A DNA stretch of 64,000 bases from Trifolium pratense (taxonomy: Eukaryota > Streptophyta > Magnoliopsida > Fabales > Fabaceae): contig NC_060064.1 of the NCBI RefSeq assembly GCF_020283565.1, positions 6,098,001 to 6,162,000 of the forward strand, written 5' to 3'. The notes beneath the pieces were generated by a model. The model was not told where the DNA came from, did no database searches, and saw only the letters and a list, made by a program, of their open reading frames with translations. The first letter of the stretch is position 1. The number at the start of each line of letters is the position of its first letter. The position numbers were made by a program, and so were the translations under genes. Shown here piece by piece: positions 1 through 11,999 of the stretch.

Positions 1-1224
1 CATCCATGAGTGATCATGAGCATTCATTTAACAGTTTGAGCTTTTAAATTTTAATTATGAGAGTTGAATTAAATATAAAACATCACAACCATATTAGGGT
101 GCAGATTGGAATCTAAAGTCAATAAGGCTCTGTTCAATCTCTGAAGTTATAGAATTTATTTATTTTCGAAAAAGAAAACAAAATAATTATATCTTGAGTT
201 TTCCATCTAAATTTTTCCTGGATGAACCTGTTCTGCATAGAGGTGACTTCTTTCATGGTCATCCAAGCAATGACTTTAGATGCTTTCAACATTTTCCTAT
301 ACAACTCTTATTATACATTTTGGCGGCATATATTGTGAGCCATTTTGTGAATTATAGACCTGCATGTTTCATTTGTAGTTATATGGATGATGCAGTTGCT
401 CTCCTGACTAAGCTTTTGATTTGGACTGCTCTCTCCCGACACCATTCACGTTATTCAGGCACGCCTCCATCAAGTTCAAACAAAAATAAAGCCACCATAG
501 AGATATGCCTGGAAATCGTAACTATTAACTAACATTAAAATAAAGTTGTTCATGCAATGTAAACCAAGCCCACGTGTCAGTTTTGTAATGTGTGTTAAAC
601 AACTTAAAATCATGATGTGCTCCTAAAATATGTTGAACAACATAAACACTTCTAATCTTAAGGTGCGTCATTCTGTGAATATGCTCCATTGTTGGGTGAT
701 ATCCCATGTTACTCTAACTAAATAAACCAAGCCCGCTCTCTATATGCGAGATTGATAGGAGATTCCACCCAATATTAAAGAGCGTTGAAAATAGAGTGTG
801 AAAGAGTGAGTAGTTAATGTTTCTCAATTTGATTTTTTTATAGGTATCCTTAGTGTTTGTGGGTAATTATTTAGCAAAAAAAAAAAAACTACTCTTCCAT
901 AATTTTACAGTGATGTTTTATCTTTTATGTTTGATTGCATCATTTTTGTAATAGAAGAGGGACATTCCCACACCCTTAAAAGTGATATTTGTGTTTCAAT
1001 TTCAAACCAAGTCCAGAGTCTTTAGATTGTATGTGAATGTGAAAAGAAAAGTGTTGATGTAACTGCATGCATCCAATAGTATTGAAATGGCTAGTCACAG
1101 GTGTGTGGCTATTAGTATCAGTATTCAGTATTCACTACTCGTTTATAACATTGAATGCCATTCTTATTACTTAAGATATTTAACCTATGACAAATTTACA
1201 TTTATTTTCTGGTTTCCTTTTCAG
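1..1224 (+). other. Probable intron of the IscA-like gene
   Basis: This AT-rich stretch precedes the terminal IscA-like exon. I looked for the preceding conserved IscA segment (the first cysteine region and the helix before the C-terminal CxC) and did not find it on the + strand, so the previous exon probably lies outside the window. The 112-codon open frame near 194-532 shows no recognised domain and is not supported as a gene. There is a poly-A run near 875-887. Nothing else is identifiable. Confidence 0.4.
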
Positions 1225-1290
1225 GTGACCGAGAACCCCAGTGCAGTTGGTGGTTGCAGTTGTAAAAGCTCCTTCATGGTGAAACAGTAG
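1225..1290 (+). CDS. Iron-sulfur assembly protein IscA-like, mitochondrial (last exon only)
   Basis: This is the terminal exon of an A-type Fe-S carrier. A pyrimidine-rich tract ending TTTTCAG precedes an open frame of 21 codons and TAG. It reads VTENPSAVGG, then CSCKSSFMVKQ, the hallmark C-terminus of the ISCA2-like family. The two cysteines of the CxC are cluster or iron ligands in the family, and the third conserved cysteine would be in the missing upstream exon. By family knowledge the protein works late in mitochondrial Fe-S assembly, helping make [4Fe-4S] clusters. The 3' UTR probably runs to about 1480, where AATAAA-like signals occur. The gene is partial because the window starts inside its last intron. 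In Arabidopsis an IscA-like gene (At2g36260, from memory) sits beside FtsZ2-1, and this window also carries an FtsZ2 gene, which supports the call. Confidence 0.8.
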   Translation: MTENPSAVGGCSCKSSFMVKQ

Positions 1291-1859
1291 TTAGTTATCT
1301 CGGTACTCCCCTCCTCACTTTCCTCCACCGCCCAGATATTTATTCAGTCGAATTAGATTACACTATGAAACATGATTTTTGTACCTCAATTTTTTTTGGA
1401 TTGAATTAAAGATTGAATTATTGCTTGTATAATGATATCAATATCAATGTAACAGACAGTTGTTGTACTGGTAATAAATTATCAGGCATGTCAGCCTGTT
1501 CTAATATCTTTTGGTGCTTATTACTGATAGTTTGAATATTAAATGAGTCTTGCAAATGTATTTACAGTATGCAGCAGCATGTTGCTTGTTTAATGCCCTT
1601 GGGTGGATTTACTCAATCAACCAGGGGTTGGGCATGATGATAATTTTTTGGAAATATTTTACACTTGCCAAGTGTTCCTATGGTTTATTCAATGTAAGTT
1701 TAACCGCAATAAACCTACAAAAGTTTTTAGCTCAATTGTTGTTGATAAGTTTTATTAATAATAGATGTATAAACTGCAAGCATGGTATTCATTGTGTCAT
1801 TGTTAGCTTTCAATTCAAGTATGCTTCTTTACCAGTCAAATTACTTAGTAGAGAGGATA
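1291..1859. other. 3' UTR and intergenic sequence before a LINE relic
   Basis: The first 190 bases are probably the 3' UTR of the IscA-like gene. The rest is AT-rich sequence with no recognised coding segment. The 124-codon frame starting at 1550 has no family resemblance and runs into the LINE relic. Confidence 0.35.
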
Positions 1860-2535
1860 TTTTAATCAAACCAAAAGACTTCATTTGTTGGAACCGTGGA
1901 AGATGTTTTGTTGGCTGGAAGTAATGTGGCAAATGAAAACTGGTTTGCATCCAATATTAGTTGCTGCCTGGGGTGTGGGGATGATATTAAATTATGGCAT
2001 GACAAATGGATATGTTGTATACCTTAGAAAGAAGAGTACCCTGAGTTGTTCAAGTGTGCTGAGTTTAAAGAAGGGGTTGTGGTGGAGATGGGTGTGGTGT
2101 AGCGTGCAAGTTGCTGGAGTTGGTTGGGAGGTGCCTCTGTCATTTGTCTATCTGCATGCTGCTGTTTTTACTGAACTGGTGTCAGATAAAATACAAGGTT
2201 TCTGTGTCAAATCTTGTTATAATGCCTTCGTGTCAGACAAGCAACTTAAGGAAACTGATGATCTTTTACCTTGAGGCACTTCGATATCTACAGCAGACCA
2301 ACATTCGGTCAAAGTACAGGTTTTTGGATGGAGGTTACTTTTATCTTGTTACTACCTGTGACGAGTTAGCAAAATAAGGTGTTAACAAATGTACATTGTA
2401 CTTCATGCGTCTTATGTTTTACAGGGGGTTGAGTCCACCTTTTCTTTTTCATGTGTCTTTGCCGATATAGTTTAGAAGGAAGTTTATACTTGGCTAGGGG
2501 TGAATACAAGATCTGGTAATATTAGTCACTTGAAA
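1860..2535 (+). mobile_element. Degenerate LINE (non-LTR retrotransposon) C-terminal relic
   Basis: Reading the + strand and tolerating stops and frame changes gives fragments typical of the region after reverse transcriptase in plant L1-type LINEs. One is NENWFASNISCCLGCGDD followed by IKLWHDKW (about 1927-2010), the usual 'W..N....VG.G..I.FW.D.W' block. Near 2320-2380 comes FGWRLLL...DELAK, the start of the zinc-binding zf-RVT domain. Several in-frame stops (for example near 2027 and 2100) show the element is dead. The family assignment comes from recalled domain patterns; a translated search would settle it. Confidence 0.6.
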
Positions 2536-3345
2536 TTTATGCTGTTCATGATACTATATGGCTTGTAAACTACACAGTACATCTGGAACATGAATAACAT
2601 CATTTTCAACAGTGATGTTGGGGATACGGAGAAGACTCTGCCATAGGCATTGTGGACTTGTTTCTTGCATAGTTAATAGGAACTCTACACTTGTTTTTGC
2701 AAACACGTTTAATAATCTATGATGTGTAATTTGATGGGTTAGAGTACCTCTTTCTACTTTCTTAATACCATTTTTTGTATGTGTAATTTTTTTTTTATGG
2801 GTTAGAGTACCTCGATTCAAAACCAGTTTAGTTTATAACTGGTTCTAAACCGGTTTTGAATCGAACTGTAACTGGTTTTAGAAATAAACCTGTTTCTATA
2901 AAAAATGGTTTCAATGCAGTTCATGAACCATGGAACACCCCTATTAGGTGTGTTCGTGTCGGACACTTGTCGGCATTTAGCATTTTTAATTTGTTTAAAC
3001 ATTTATTTAAATTTTAAATATCATCATAGTCCTCCACAACAAAAAAAAATCTATACATACAAAAACAAACTATTTATTGGATTTTGATTTTCTAAATTTG
3101 GTAGTATTAGTCACTTAAAATTTATTTTATGATGACTATGATAGGAAGAAATCTAAAGAAGGTAAAAAGCTTGGCTTGTAAACTTGCATAGTGCATCCGG
3201 AACATGAATAACATCATTTTCATAGTGATGTTGGGGGATATGGAGAAGACTCTACTAGGCATATTCGTGGACTTGGTTTTTCTACTATGTGTAATTTGAT
3301 AGGTTAGAGTACCTCTTTCTACTTTCTTAATACCATTTTTCTTAT
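2515..3345. repeat. Local direct duplication of about 250 bp
   Basis: A segment at about 2515-2780 recurs at about 3100-3345. Both contain the same ordered landmarks: ATTAGTCACTT, CATCTGGAACATGAATAAC or its one-base variant, GTGATGTTGGG, GAGAAGACTCT, and GGTTAGAGTACCTCTTTCTA followed by CTTTCTTAATACCATTTTT. The copies differ by small gaps and substitutions, so the duplication is old. The first copy directly continues the LINE relic, so the unit may be LINE 3' sequence. Between them, about 2820-2900 is rich in AACCGGTTT/AACTGGTTT. Confidence 0.7.
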
Positions 3346-3426
3346 ATAAAAAAAATAAGCATACACTTTAATTGTAGCCATTTTGGTTATTTATTTAAAA
3401 CTAACCTTAAAATCATAAATAATGTT

Positions 3427-4610
3427 GGCTTAAATGCAGTTTTACCCCCCCTATTTTGAAAAATGCGGAATTTTACCCCCCTTATTTTAAAATGCGGAAT
3501 TTTACCCCCCCTATTTTATAATTTGTTGGATTTTGCCCCCCCACCAAAATTTTGCACAAAATCTGCTTCTGAGCCTCAAGTTCAAAGCTACGCACAGAAC
3601 TCAATTTGGATCAATAATTCACCAAACTGGTACCGAAACGACCGCAATCGAGTTAGTTTTCCACAGAATCAAACTCCACTAAATTTGGAGTTACAGAGAG
3701 AGATTAATTACTGTTTTAGTGAAGGTATGTTCAAATTAATTATCGTATGAAACTACTACTGGTATTCTCGTCATTCCTCTCACCCTGTAGCTCATTTTTT
3801 AATACTATTTACATGTATGAAAATCTAACGAAATTACCCTTGTTGGCATTTCAATTTCGTCGAATTTGGAGTTACGATGTGTTCGGTAGACGATGTTGAA
3901 TTTGAAGATCACAAGTAGATTTCTGCAGAATTAGTAATTGGACAGATCTTCACTAAAACGGTAATTAATCTCTCTCTGTAACTCCAAATTTAGTGGGGTT
4001 TGATTCTGTGGAAAGCTAACTCGATTACGGTCATTTCAGTAGCCATTTTGTGAATTATGGATCCAAATTGAGTTATATGCGAAGCTTTGAAGTTGTGACT
4101 CGAAAGCAGATTTTTTGCAGAATTTTGGGGACATACCTTCACTAAAACGGTAATTAATCTCTCTTTGTAACTCCAAATTCAGTGGGGTTTGATTATGTGG
4201 AAAGATAACTCGATTACGGTCATTTTGGTAGCTTTTTGGTGAATTATGGATCCAAATTGAGTTGTATGCGAAGCTTTGAAGTTGTGACTCGAAAGCAGAT
4301 TTTTTGCAGAATTTTGGGGGACATACCTTCACTAAAACGGTAATTAATCTCTCTTTGTAACTCCAAATTCAGTGGGGTTTGATTATGTGGAAAGATAACT
4401 CGATTACGGTCATTTCGGTATCATTTTGGTAAATTATTGATCAAAATTGAGTTGTGTGCGAAGCTTTAAAGTTGTGACTCGAAAGCAGAATTTTAGGGGG
4501 GGCAAAAACCAACAAATTATAAAACAGGGGGGGTAAAAGTCCGCGTTTTAAAACAGGGGGGTAAAATTCCGATTTAATCAAAACAGGGGGGGCAAAACTG
4601 CATTTAAGCC
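3427..4610. mobile_element. MULE-like foldback MITE, 1184 bp, 9-bp target duplication
   Basis: The ends are inverted: GGCTTAAATGCAGTTTT at the left and its complement at the right, with inverted arms of roughly 300 bp (about 3427-3730 and 4310-4610). The outer arms are rich in TTTTACCCCCCTATTTT-type runs. The element is flanked by a perfect 9-bp direct repeat AATAATGTT (3418-3426 and 4611-4619), as expected for Mutator-type insertion. Inside the right half, a unit of about 190 bp beginning near CTTCACTAAAACGG is repeated at 3947, 4136 and 4326, all in the same orientation as the right arm. There is no transposase, so it is non-autonomous. Open frames seen here are by-products of the repeats. 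Confidence 0.85.
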
Positions 4611-4619
4611 AATAATGTT

Positions 4620-5635
4620 TATTAAACACGGAGATTTTAGTGATGGGAATCATGGGATTATAATCTAGCACCGTAGGACTAAACCTTTTTGTATAATTTA
4701 ATATATTTAAAATATAAAATATATAGTATTTTAACATGACCCTTTAAATAATAGTCTCTAACGAATAAAGAATCCGTCCAAATAATCTTTGAAGTATATA
4801 AAAATTTGCCGTAGTAATCTATCTTGTCAATATTTGAAAACTGGAACCAATTTGGCATGTTTTCATGTCCTTTAAAAACTACTTTTTATATAATTTATAG
4901 GCCGATTAAAAAATAGTGATACTTAAAGAACTAAGTGAAGATTTATTCATAGAAGGTTTTCGTTCATTAAGGGATTTAGGGAACCTCAGCACAAAAATAG
5001 AGCAATGCAACCATAAGCTTGTTTTACCCAAAGACAAAACCTAAAATATTAATTAACAAGGATAGGCAGGTTATTTTTGAAGTTAGAACACCTATACTAT
5101 ACTAATGTTTGAGAGAATCCTATATCATACATACATCGAGCCTCTGCTAAGAAATCCCATTCATACTCCAGAGGCCGTTACTGGGTACATATTTGTTCTG
5201 CACAGGATTTTCTATATGGATATTAATTTCTTTTTTTCTTTTCCTGATAAATACTAGAGCCATACAACGAATATACAAGCCACGTATCCGAAGAACTAGC
5301 ATTGGGAAAACAAACCTGCAGGAACACGAAAGAGAAGATTCAGATCTAAGGTTACATGGCTTTTCTCAAATGAGTTAGGTCATTTATCACAATGAAAACG
5401 CAAACAATATTAACTTTCAACTCTTGAATTGTTTCTCATTCATCAGCAACTAAATCACATTATTGGTCACATTTACAAGAAAATTACAACAAGTAATATT
5501 CTGAAATTTGGGTGAATGTTTTAGCTGTGCACACCCCTCACGTGAGCTGTCCATTCATATTTAAAGAAAATTCTAAGTTTGAAACCAAAACTCGAGTGTA
5601 ACTACATATCAATTGAAGCCGGGGTCATGAAATTA
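4620..5635. other. Intergenic sequence and probable LPEAT1 3' UTR
   Basis: This is AT-rich DNA between the foldback element and the LPEAT1 stop codon. The last 200-250 bases probably form the 3' UTR of the minus-strand LPEAT1 gene. I see no coding segment; the 61-codon frame near 5193 has no recognisable homology. Confidence 0.35.
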
Positions 5636-8600
5636 TCAATCGTCTTTCGGGTGCAAAACACTAGGCAGGCTATTATTACCATTGAGAGCAGCATGGTAGA
5701 TTCGTTTTTCAGCTAGCCCAATATCTGAAAGTATCAGATTACCCTGCAAGCAGAACATACAACAGATCCAATCAAGAAGGTATCGTAACAGCAGTGGTCA
5801 TACTATAAAGAAGGTATCGTAACAGCAGTGGTCATACTATAACTTTCAACCAATAACATAAATTTTACATCCCTTTGCTACAAGGAAAGGCTGCCTCCAC
5901 AAAATAATTAATACATAACATGGAGTTAACTAACGTAGGCTATTAGGTTATATATATACAAGTATAACACTAAAATAAAGAGTGCAAGGCATATGATGAA
6001 TATTTTGAAATTCACCATTGGTACTGTGATGAAAATAAAAATAAAAGGAATGAAATAAATATTAGTTAATTACCATTCAGTATGTGTACAATTTTGTTGA
6101 GCAAAACAGCAGTGTGTGTGTGTGTGTGTGCACATGGAAAATTTAATATTTTTCTACATTAGAAAAATAGTATAAGACTTATTAAATGCGTGCAAGAGAA
6201 TAGTTCCAAACAAATATAAATTTCATACAGCGTAATAAGAACTTTCAATCTAATGATAATCCTTATGAGAAAGTCATCCACAGACTTTCCAGTGGTGTAG
6301 GATTGGTTTTGATTCAAATGTGTGTCTATACTCTATAGTAAAGTTCCATTGAAACAAAAGGTTCTAGAAAATTGTGCATTAGGAGCAAGTCGTTAATACT
6401 ATTCTGGCAATTAAAGTCTAGTAAGTAGTACTGGTGCAGTACAATTGGTACAAGCCCAACTGAGAAGCGAGACTACTAAGTTAACATGAGACGCCTAAAA
6501 CACCAAGTCCTAATATCCCTAAAATTTTCTTGACAATTTAAAAAAAATAAAATAAAATGGTTGAATATATAGTTTATGATATGCAGAAGGATTTAGCAAA
6601 AAACAATTCTCTACGAAGAACTACTGAGTGGTGTATCTGTGTGACGTCTTATAGTGTCAATTTATGCATGTGTGTAACTATAAACTCCAGCAATAGAATA
6701 GACACAAACCGAGAAATGGTCCAAATTTGGTTCACCAAATAAGAAAATTAATTACCTCTACAGGAAAAGAAATATAGAATCTATGACCAAAATAAATACC
6801 TCAGTAGCCATCAATCTTCTAACATTATCGGCATATAATTTGGGGTCATCCATTTCCTGCTGCGAGGGATAGTAAATAGGTAACCGTACCACCTCTATAT
6901 AATTTACAAATTGACAGAGGAGAAATATCACATGGCGTACCTGCCAACATTAAGGCCAACTTAGAATAAAATAAGCATTGTGTTCGTTAAGTAAAATGGC
7001 AATTCCTCCGATCAAATTACCAGAAAGATGCAAGCATAAAACCAAGAAGTAGTTTTCCTAAAAGACAATCATGTCATTACACCAAAACAATATGGTATAC
7101 CATATATTGCAGGAAACAAGATTCTGAAATATGGCTGCATGCATGTTTGGGCATACATCAACCTCTCAATCATCGATGCATAGGGAAATGAATACATTCC
7201 TTTCATACCAAGTCTGTGACATTGTATTTCAATAAATATGTCTCCTTTTTAAATTCAAACAATCACAGTGAAACATTTTCCCATTCTGAATCTCAAATAC
7301 CTTATTGATATATTGATTATGAGACAATCCCAACGATTCTTATGATCTACTATGGAACAGTTCTATTTCTATCAAATAGCCTTGCCCTTATCATTGCAGC
7401 AAGTAGAATATTGTCAACATGTAAGACCAAAATTATGAATTTGTTTGCATCAACCTTGATATAAACACAATGATAAAAGTACCGGATGTTGACATATTTA
7501 CCAAAAAATATCATCAACATATATGACCAAAATATAACATATTTACCGGAACAGAGCAGCTTAGATGTTGAGTACAGCGGGATTAGGTTTTATAATCAAA
7601 AGTAATTGAAAACTGTTGGATATTCCGCCTTCATTGCGGTCCACCCCCATCTGCCTAATTGCGGCATTTGGGTTGCCTTCATTGCAGCCTCCAACACCTT
7701 CATTGTGTTGGGTGTGAAGGGGTGGATTTAGTCCCACATTGCTAAGAGATATGGCCTGTGTAGCGTTTATATAGCTTTGGCAACCCTCACTTTACAAGCC
7801 GGTTTTGTAAGGATGAGTTAGGCCCAATATAAAATTTGACAAAAACCGTGAAGCTTTATTACAATATAAGTTACTTACCCCAGATATGGAATCCCAAGCG
7901 GGGCTAAATCTCTGGTAAGGGTATTTTAAAATTACAGGAAGTACTGGTGCCTTTGCCAAAAAACCACCAGTCTTGAATGGAAGGAGGTAATCTCCATTTG
8001 TGGTTGTACCTTCTGCAGAATACCAAATAGCACGAAATAAAATTATTATAAGAATGTTAATTTGAGAAACATAAATAATTTGGATAATACAAGTCACTTT
8101 TGATGGTTTACAGACAGATGCAATGGACAATTAGACAAATATTGACTAATGTCTATAATATGACAAACGTTAGTGCTACCATGTGACAAGTAATAATTCA
8201 CATGCTAACAAAAGAATAAGTAACTAAATTTGAAGAACTTAAGGCATAAAGTTATATTTGAAGAACATGATAGATGACATTAAAAGGAAATGCACATAAT
8301 AAATGAGTATTGATGTTGAAATAAGATTTTAAAAACATAAATTTCGGTCTGCAGATGAGCACAAGGATACAATATTCATTCAGTAAATAGGATAAAATAG
8401 GTAAAGAAATGCAGCAACTTTAATCGTCAAATTAATTTAATAAAATACAACAAATTGCAAATATAAAACATGCATCACACATTTATATGCTAGTGTCCGT
8501 ATACAATCAACTCGTGTCTCTCTTAAAAATAATAGAGACCCCCATACATATCAAGTACAAACAGGCTATATCCTGTTCTTTAGGTAAGCTAACCTGATAA

Positions 8601-11600
8601 AGTTTATATATTGGAAACAACAAGATACCAAACCCCTATATAATCTAAGGCGTGTAATTAGAGTGAAGGATAATCTGCTCCAAATTGAGAACTCAAGCCT
8701 ACGTTTGATAAAACTCAAAAGACTTTTTTTTTAATCTACAACACCCCTCCACCCCCCAAAAAAGGAAGGATGATAACCTGGAAATAACATCATTAATGGA
8801 GCAGATTCATTCTGATGTGCCTCTCGAATTCTTTCGGTGACAACAGCTGCAGGAAGAAAGTTCACAGGTTAGGCACCAGTTGCAACTAAACAAAAAATGT
8901 ATAATCTGCAGGGTATTAAGACCCTATGTTTGACGACTAGCACACATGAATATGCCTAAAAGGAAAACCACTAGAGCACCTCTAAACGGCAACAAATAAC
9001 ATGGGTATATCTAGAAGCCAAAAAGTAAGTTCAAATACTGCCAAGAGAAACTAATTAAAATTAAGAAACAAGAAAACCATTTACTTTGGTCCATTTTCAA
9101 TGCAAAGAATTTAAGATTTTAATTAACCACATGATGCCACCAAACTGACTAAATGAAACATTTATGGTAAGCCAAGTAACTTAGTTACCATCAAAGATTG
9201 GTCACTCTCTTTTTAAAATTTAGTATATAGAATTGTTCATTGATGGGTCCAATGTATACCTCATGACTTATACCACAGAAAGGTTAAAAGTTAAGGATGC
9301 AAAATACCCCATGCAATATGAAAAGAACAACATAGGACAGAGGCAGGTGATGGAAACAAGGGATTTTATACTTTTTTTACTACATTTATTTTAAATTGTG
9401 TACATTTTCATGATTGTTACAGAGCACACATACACAGATATATACGCACCTGAAACACCCTTGAAGTCTGATGTCTTTGATTCCCGCTGAACATAGATGC
9501 AACCAAGGCACTTGCTGTCACAAAAAATAAAAATTGTGTCATTAATATATAAAGCACCAGGTTCTGAAAAATACCTTACAATGAAAAGATAATGCACATT
9601 GAATCATATGAAATGCAGCATTCTAACTTCATGAACAATACGTTGATCACTACTCATGTGAAAGTTCACTTTTGAAATGAGATTTGAGGAGAAAAAAATA
9701 AAGAGCACAATCCCTAAAGAACTACAGAATTCAAATGAAGAAAGAAAAAAAATTGCAACGATCCACAAAATCCATAGAATTAAACCAGGATGAACTGATA
9801 AAAAAGACAACAAACCTGATGAGACCAACAAGAGGAAGCTTGGCCACTGATCTCTTCATAGATGAAATCCAAGATTTTAACAGAACATTCGGGACAAAAA
9901 AAACTGTCAGCAACATACATATGTACAGATATATAAGTTCATTATGTAAAAAGAATGTCACGTGACAAACCTTAGCAACAAAGCTTGGGAACGAGGAAGA
10001 CATGTGATACAAAATATCCAAGTACGACACGTGATTAGATATTATTACACCAGGTCTTCCGGTCTCTTCAGACTGAGGTTCGTTTTCCTATTAAATAGGA
10101 AGCAGAAAAAACAAATTAAAGAAATGCGAGACCTTTTTGACTACCAAATATAAAGAAACAAGCAGGCTGGCAATAAAAACTAAGATTCATCCAATTCAAT
10201 AGTCCTTTGAACAATGACAAGGTAGATTGAGGCACAATTGAGTAAATAAACATATTACAAAGAGCCAGTTCTGATCAAGTTAACTGGAAACACTTATTGA
10301 AAAGTAAATATTAAAGAGCCTTAAAATAATCATGAGTAGTGTATGTTAAAATTAATTTCTACACATAATTCTAAATTCCAGTCCACAACCACAATTGCAG
10401 CTGCAGCAATATAAAGGTATTAAAGGTCTCCACAACAGCATCACACAATTGCAGTTGCCATATAAAGGCCGCTTTAAATTAGAGTTCTATACAACAGCAT
10501 CGCAAATGCAATTTCAGCCATATTGGCCCTCATTTTGCCACAATATCAATGTTCACTGGTATAACCACAACTGTATCAGCACACACAGTTTCGAACCATT
10601 CCGCCTCTCATTTAAACTCTCCAATTTTACTCCTCCATAATAAACATCTACAATAAACTTATATTATATAGATCTTTTCACAAGTAAAAACTGCTAAACC
10701 TATCCTAAATCCTGTTGTATTTATTTATTTTTTATATTTCAAAAGTTAATAATAAAGTTGTGACACGTTTTGTTTGCCTACTGAGTTTTTGTTTGGATAT
10801 ATCTATATTGTTTTGGTCCAACTTAATTATGCATGATTCTATGCAAATTCAGTTTGATGCAGTTTCACGTTTTGCAACTACTTCCTAAATATACTCCTTT
10901 CAACGGTCATATATACAGCACACATGTTTTCAACTATAAATACACACTTTCAGAATATATTAGTGGAAGTTTTTTCTCCCTCACAGATGTGTGCTTGCTA
11001 ACTGATACATATATACTGCTACGTGAAAATATCACTTTTTCATGCTCATTTTACTAAGTGCCTGAGTTAGCTTGCATTTTATTTACTCTGTGTATTGATA
11101 TCCTCGGCACGTTTATCGTCGAGAAGAGCCAATTGTATCCTGGGGGAGTTGCGCAATCTTGCGGATAATTCCTTATGACAGTGACTACACGACTCAGGTT
11201 TTTTATTCTCTGGTCATCCGCAACAACAAATCCGAATTAAAGATGCTAATAAACTGCTAAACTTATCCTAAAATCTAAATCCTGATTAAAGATGCTAATA
11301 AAAAGCTTATCACTAATCAAAAACCCTAAACCTACTCTAATTTCTAACTAAACTGTTCCAGATGAATTGAACTTGAACAATTAATAAAAAGTTGAAGTAG
11401 AAATTGAACCTGAGTGATTGAGGAAGAAGATGAATCAGTAATCCAATAGAATCCAAAAATGAAAAGCATAACTCTAGAAAGAGCTTTTCCACACCGAACA
11501 ATAACATTCCTTCTCCACCCTCCCATATGAGCATAATCCTCTTGTTCATCTTCACGATTAGGAGTAGAAAAAAGTGTACAAACCCTACAAATTACATAAT

Positions 11601-11916
11601 AACACACCAAAACAGTTACAGCGAGAATCACTCTAATCGGAAGAAGAGTAACTAGCGCGAAACCAAGGAAAAGCTTCTCCTTAGGTGCTAACTCTCCTCT
11701 CCCCATAGTTCCGTAAACATCACGACGAACATATGCGGCGAATTTCTTCTCGAGGTCTTGTAGCTCCGCCGCGGTAGTGGTGGTAGTAGTGGTGGTGGAA
11801 GATAGTGAATCTGATTTGAGAAGAGGACGATCGTCACGAACGGTGGCGATGGTGCCGTTTGATTTTGGTGGTTTGGAATTTAGGTCTTTGAGTTCTGACT
11901 CCATCCCCTTCATCAT
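5636..11916 (-). CDS. LPEAT1: Lysophospholipid acyltransferase LPEAT1-like
   Basis: It acylates lysophosphatidylethanolamine and related lysophospholipids in the ER (family knowledge, Arabidopsis At1g80950). Exons on the minus strand: 11916-11410, 10087-9971, 9853-9816, 9514-9450, 8846-8778, 8012-7879, 6940-6800, 5743-5636. All phases agree and give 392 residues, close to the family length of about 400. Visible landmarks: start-proximal MESELKDLN; a threonine run; a hydrophobic membrane segment at about residues 80-115; acyltransferase motif I NHVSYLD at 187-193 (H and D catalytic); motif III FPEGT at 264-268, split across exons 5 and 6; motif IV PVLPV near 288. The second in-frame ATG (11904) matches the family start MESELKD and may be the true one. 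Introns hold two solo LTRs (10713-11228 and 7614-7841), a (TG)n run near 6112 and a 34-bp tandem repeat. Confidence 0.92.
5775..5843. repeat. 34-bp tandem duplication in LPEAT1 intron 7
   Basis: The unit containing GAAGGTATCGTAACAGCAGT and GGTCATACTATAA appears twice back to back with no visible substitution, implying a recent slippage or duplication event just downstream of the last intron's acceptor side. Confidence 0.8.
6112..6130. repeat. (TG)n microsatellite
   Basis: A short uninterrupted run of about nine TG units within the last intron of the LPEAT1-like gene. Confidence 0.85.
7614..7841. mobile_element. Short solo LTR (228 bp) in LPEAT1 intron 6
   Basis: The sequence begins TGTTGG and ends TTGACA, and is flanked by a perfect 5-bp direct repeat AAAAC (7609-7613 and 7842-7846). 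It contains a TATA-like TTTATATAG and the phrase TAAGTCCCACATTG-like/AGTCCCACATTGCTAAGAG that I associate with abundant legume LTR or TRIM repeats. There is no internal retrotransposon region, so this is a solo LTR. The right end lies 38 bases from the exon 6 donor at 7879, but the donor GTAAGT is intact. Confidence 0.65.
10713..11228. mobile_element. Solo LTR (516 bp) in LPEAT1 intron 1
   Basis: The element starts TGTTGT and ends ACAACA (perfect terminal TG..CA inverted repeat) and is flanked by the 5-bp direct repeat AATCC (10708-10712 and 11229-11233). A promoter-like CTATAAATACAC lies at about 10934. No gag or pol remnants are present, so it is a product of LTR-LTR recombination. The family, copia or gypsy, cannot be told from the LTR alone. 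Confidence 0.75.
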
Positions 11917-11999
11917 TGTTCATAGATTATTCATTAAGCACTTTTCTTTGATTGAATATATATACTCTCGTACTGTACATGATATACTCAATCAGTAAT

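Noticed and set aside
11777..11998. 73-codon + strand frame opposite LPEAT1 exon 1
   Set aside because: It is the antisense shadow of the real exon; valine-rich because of the threonine run on the other strand.
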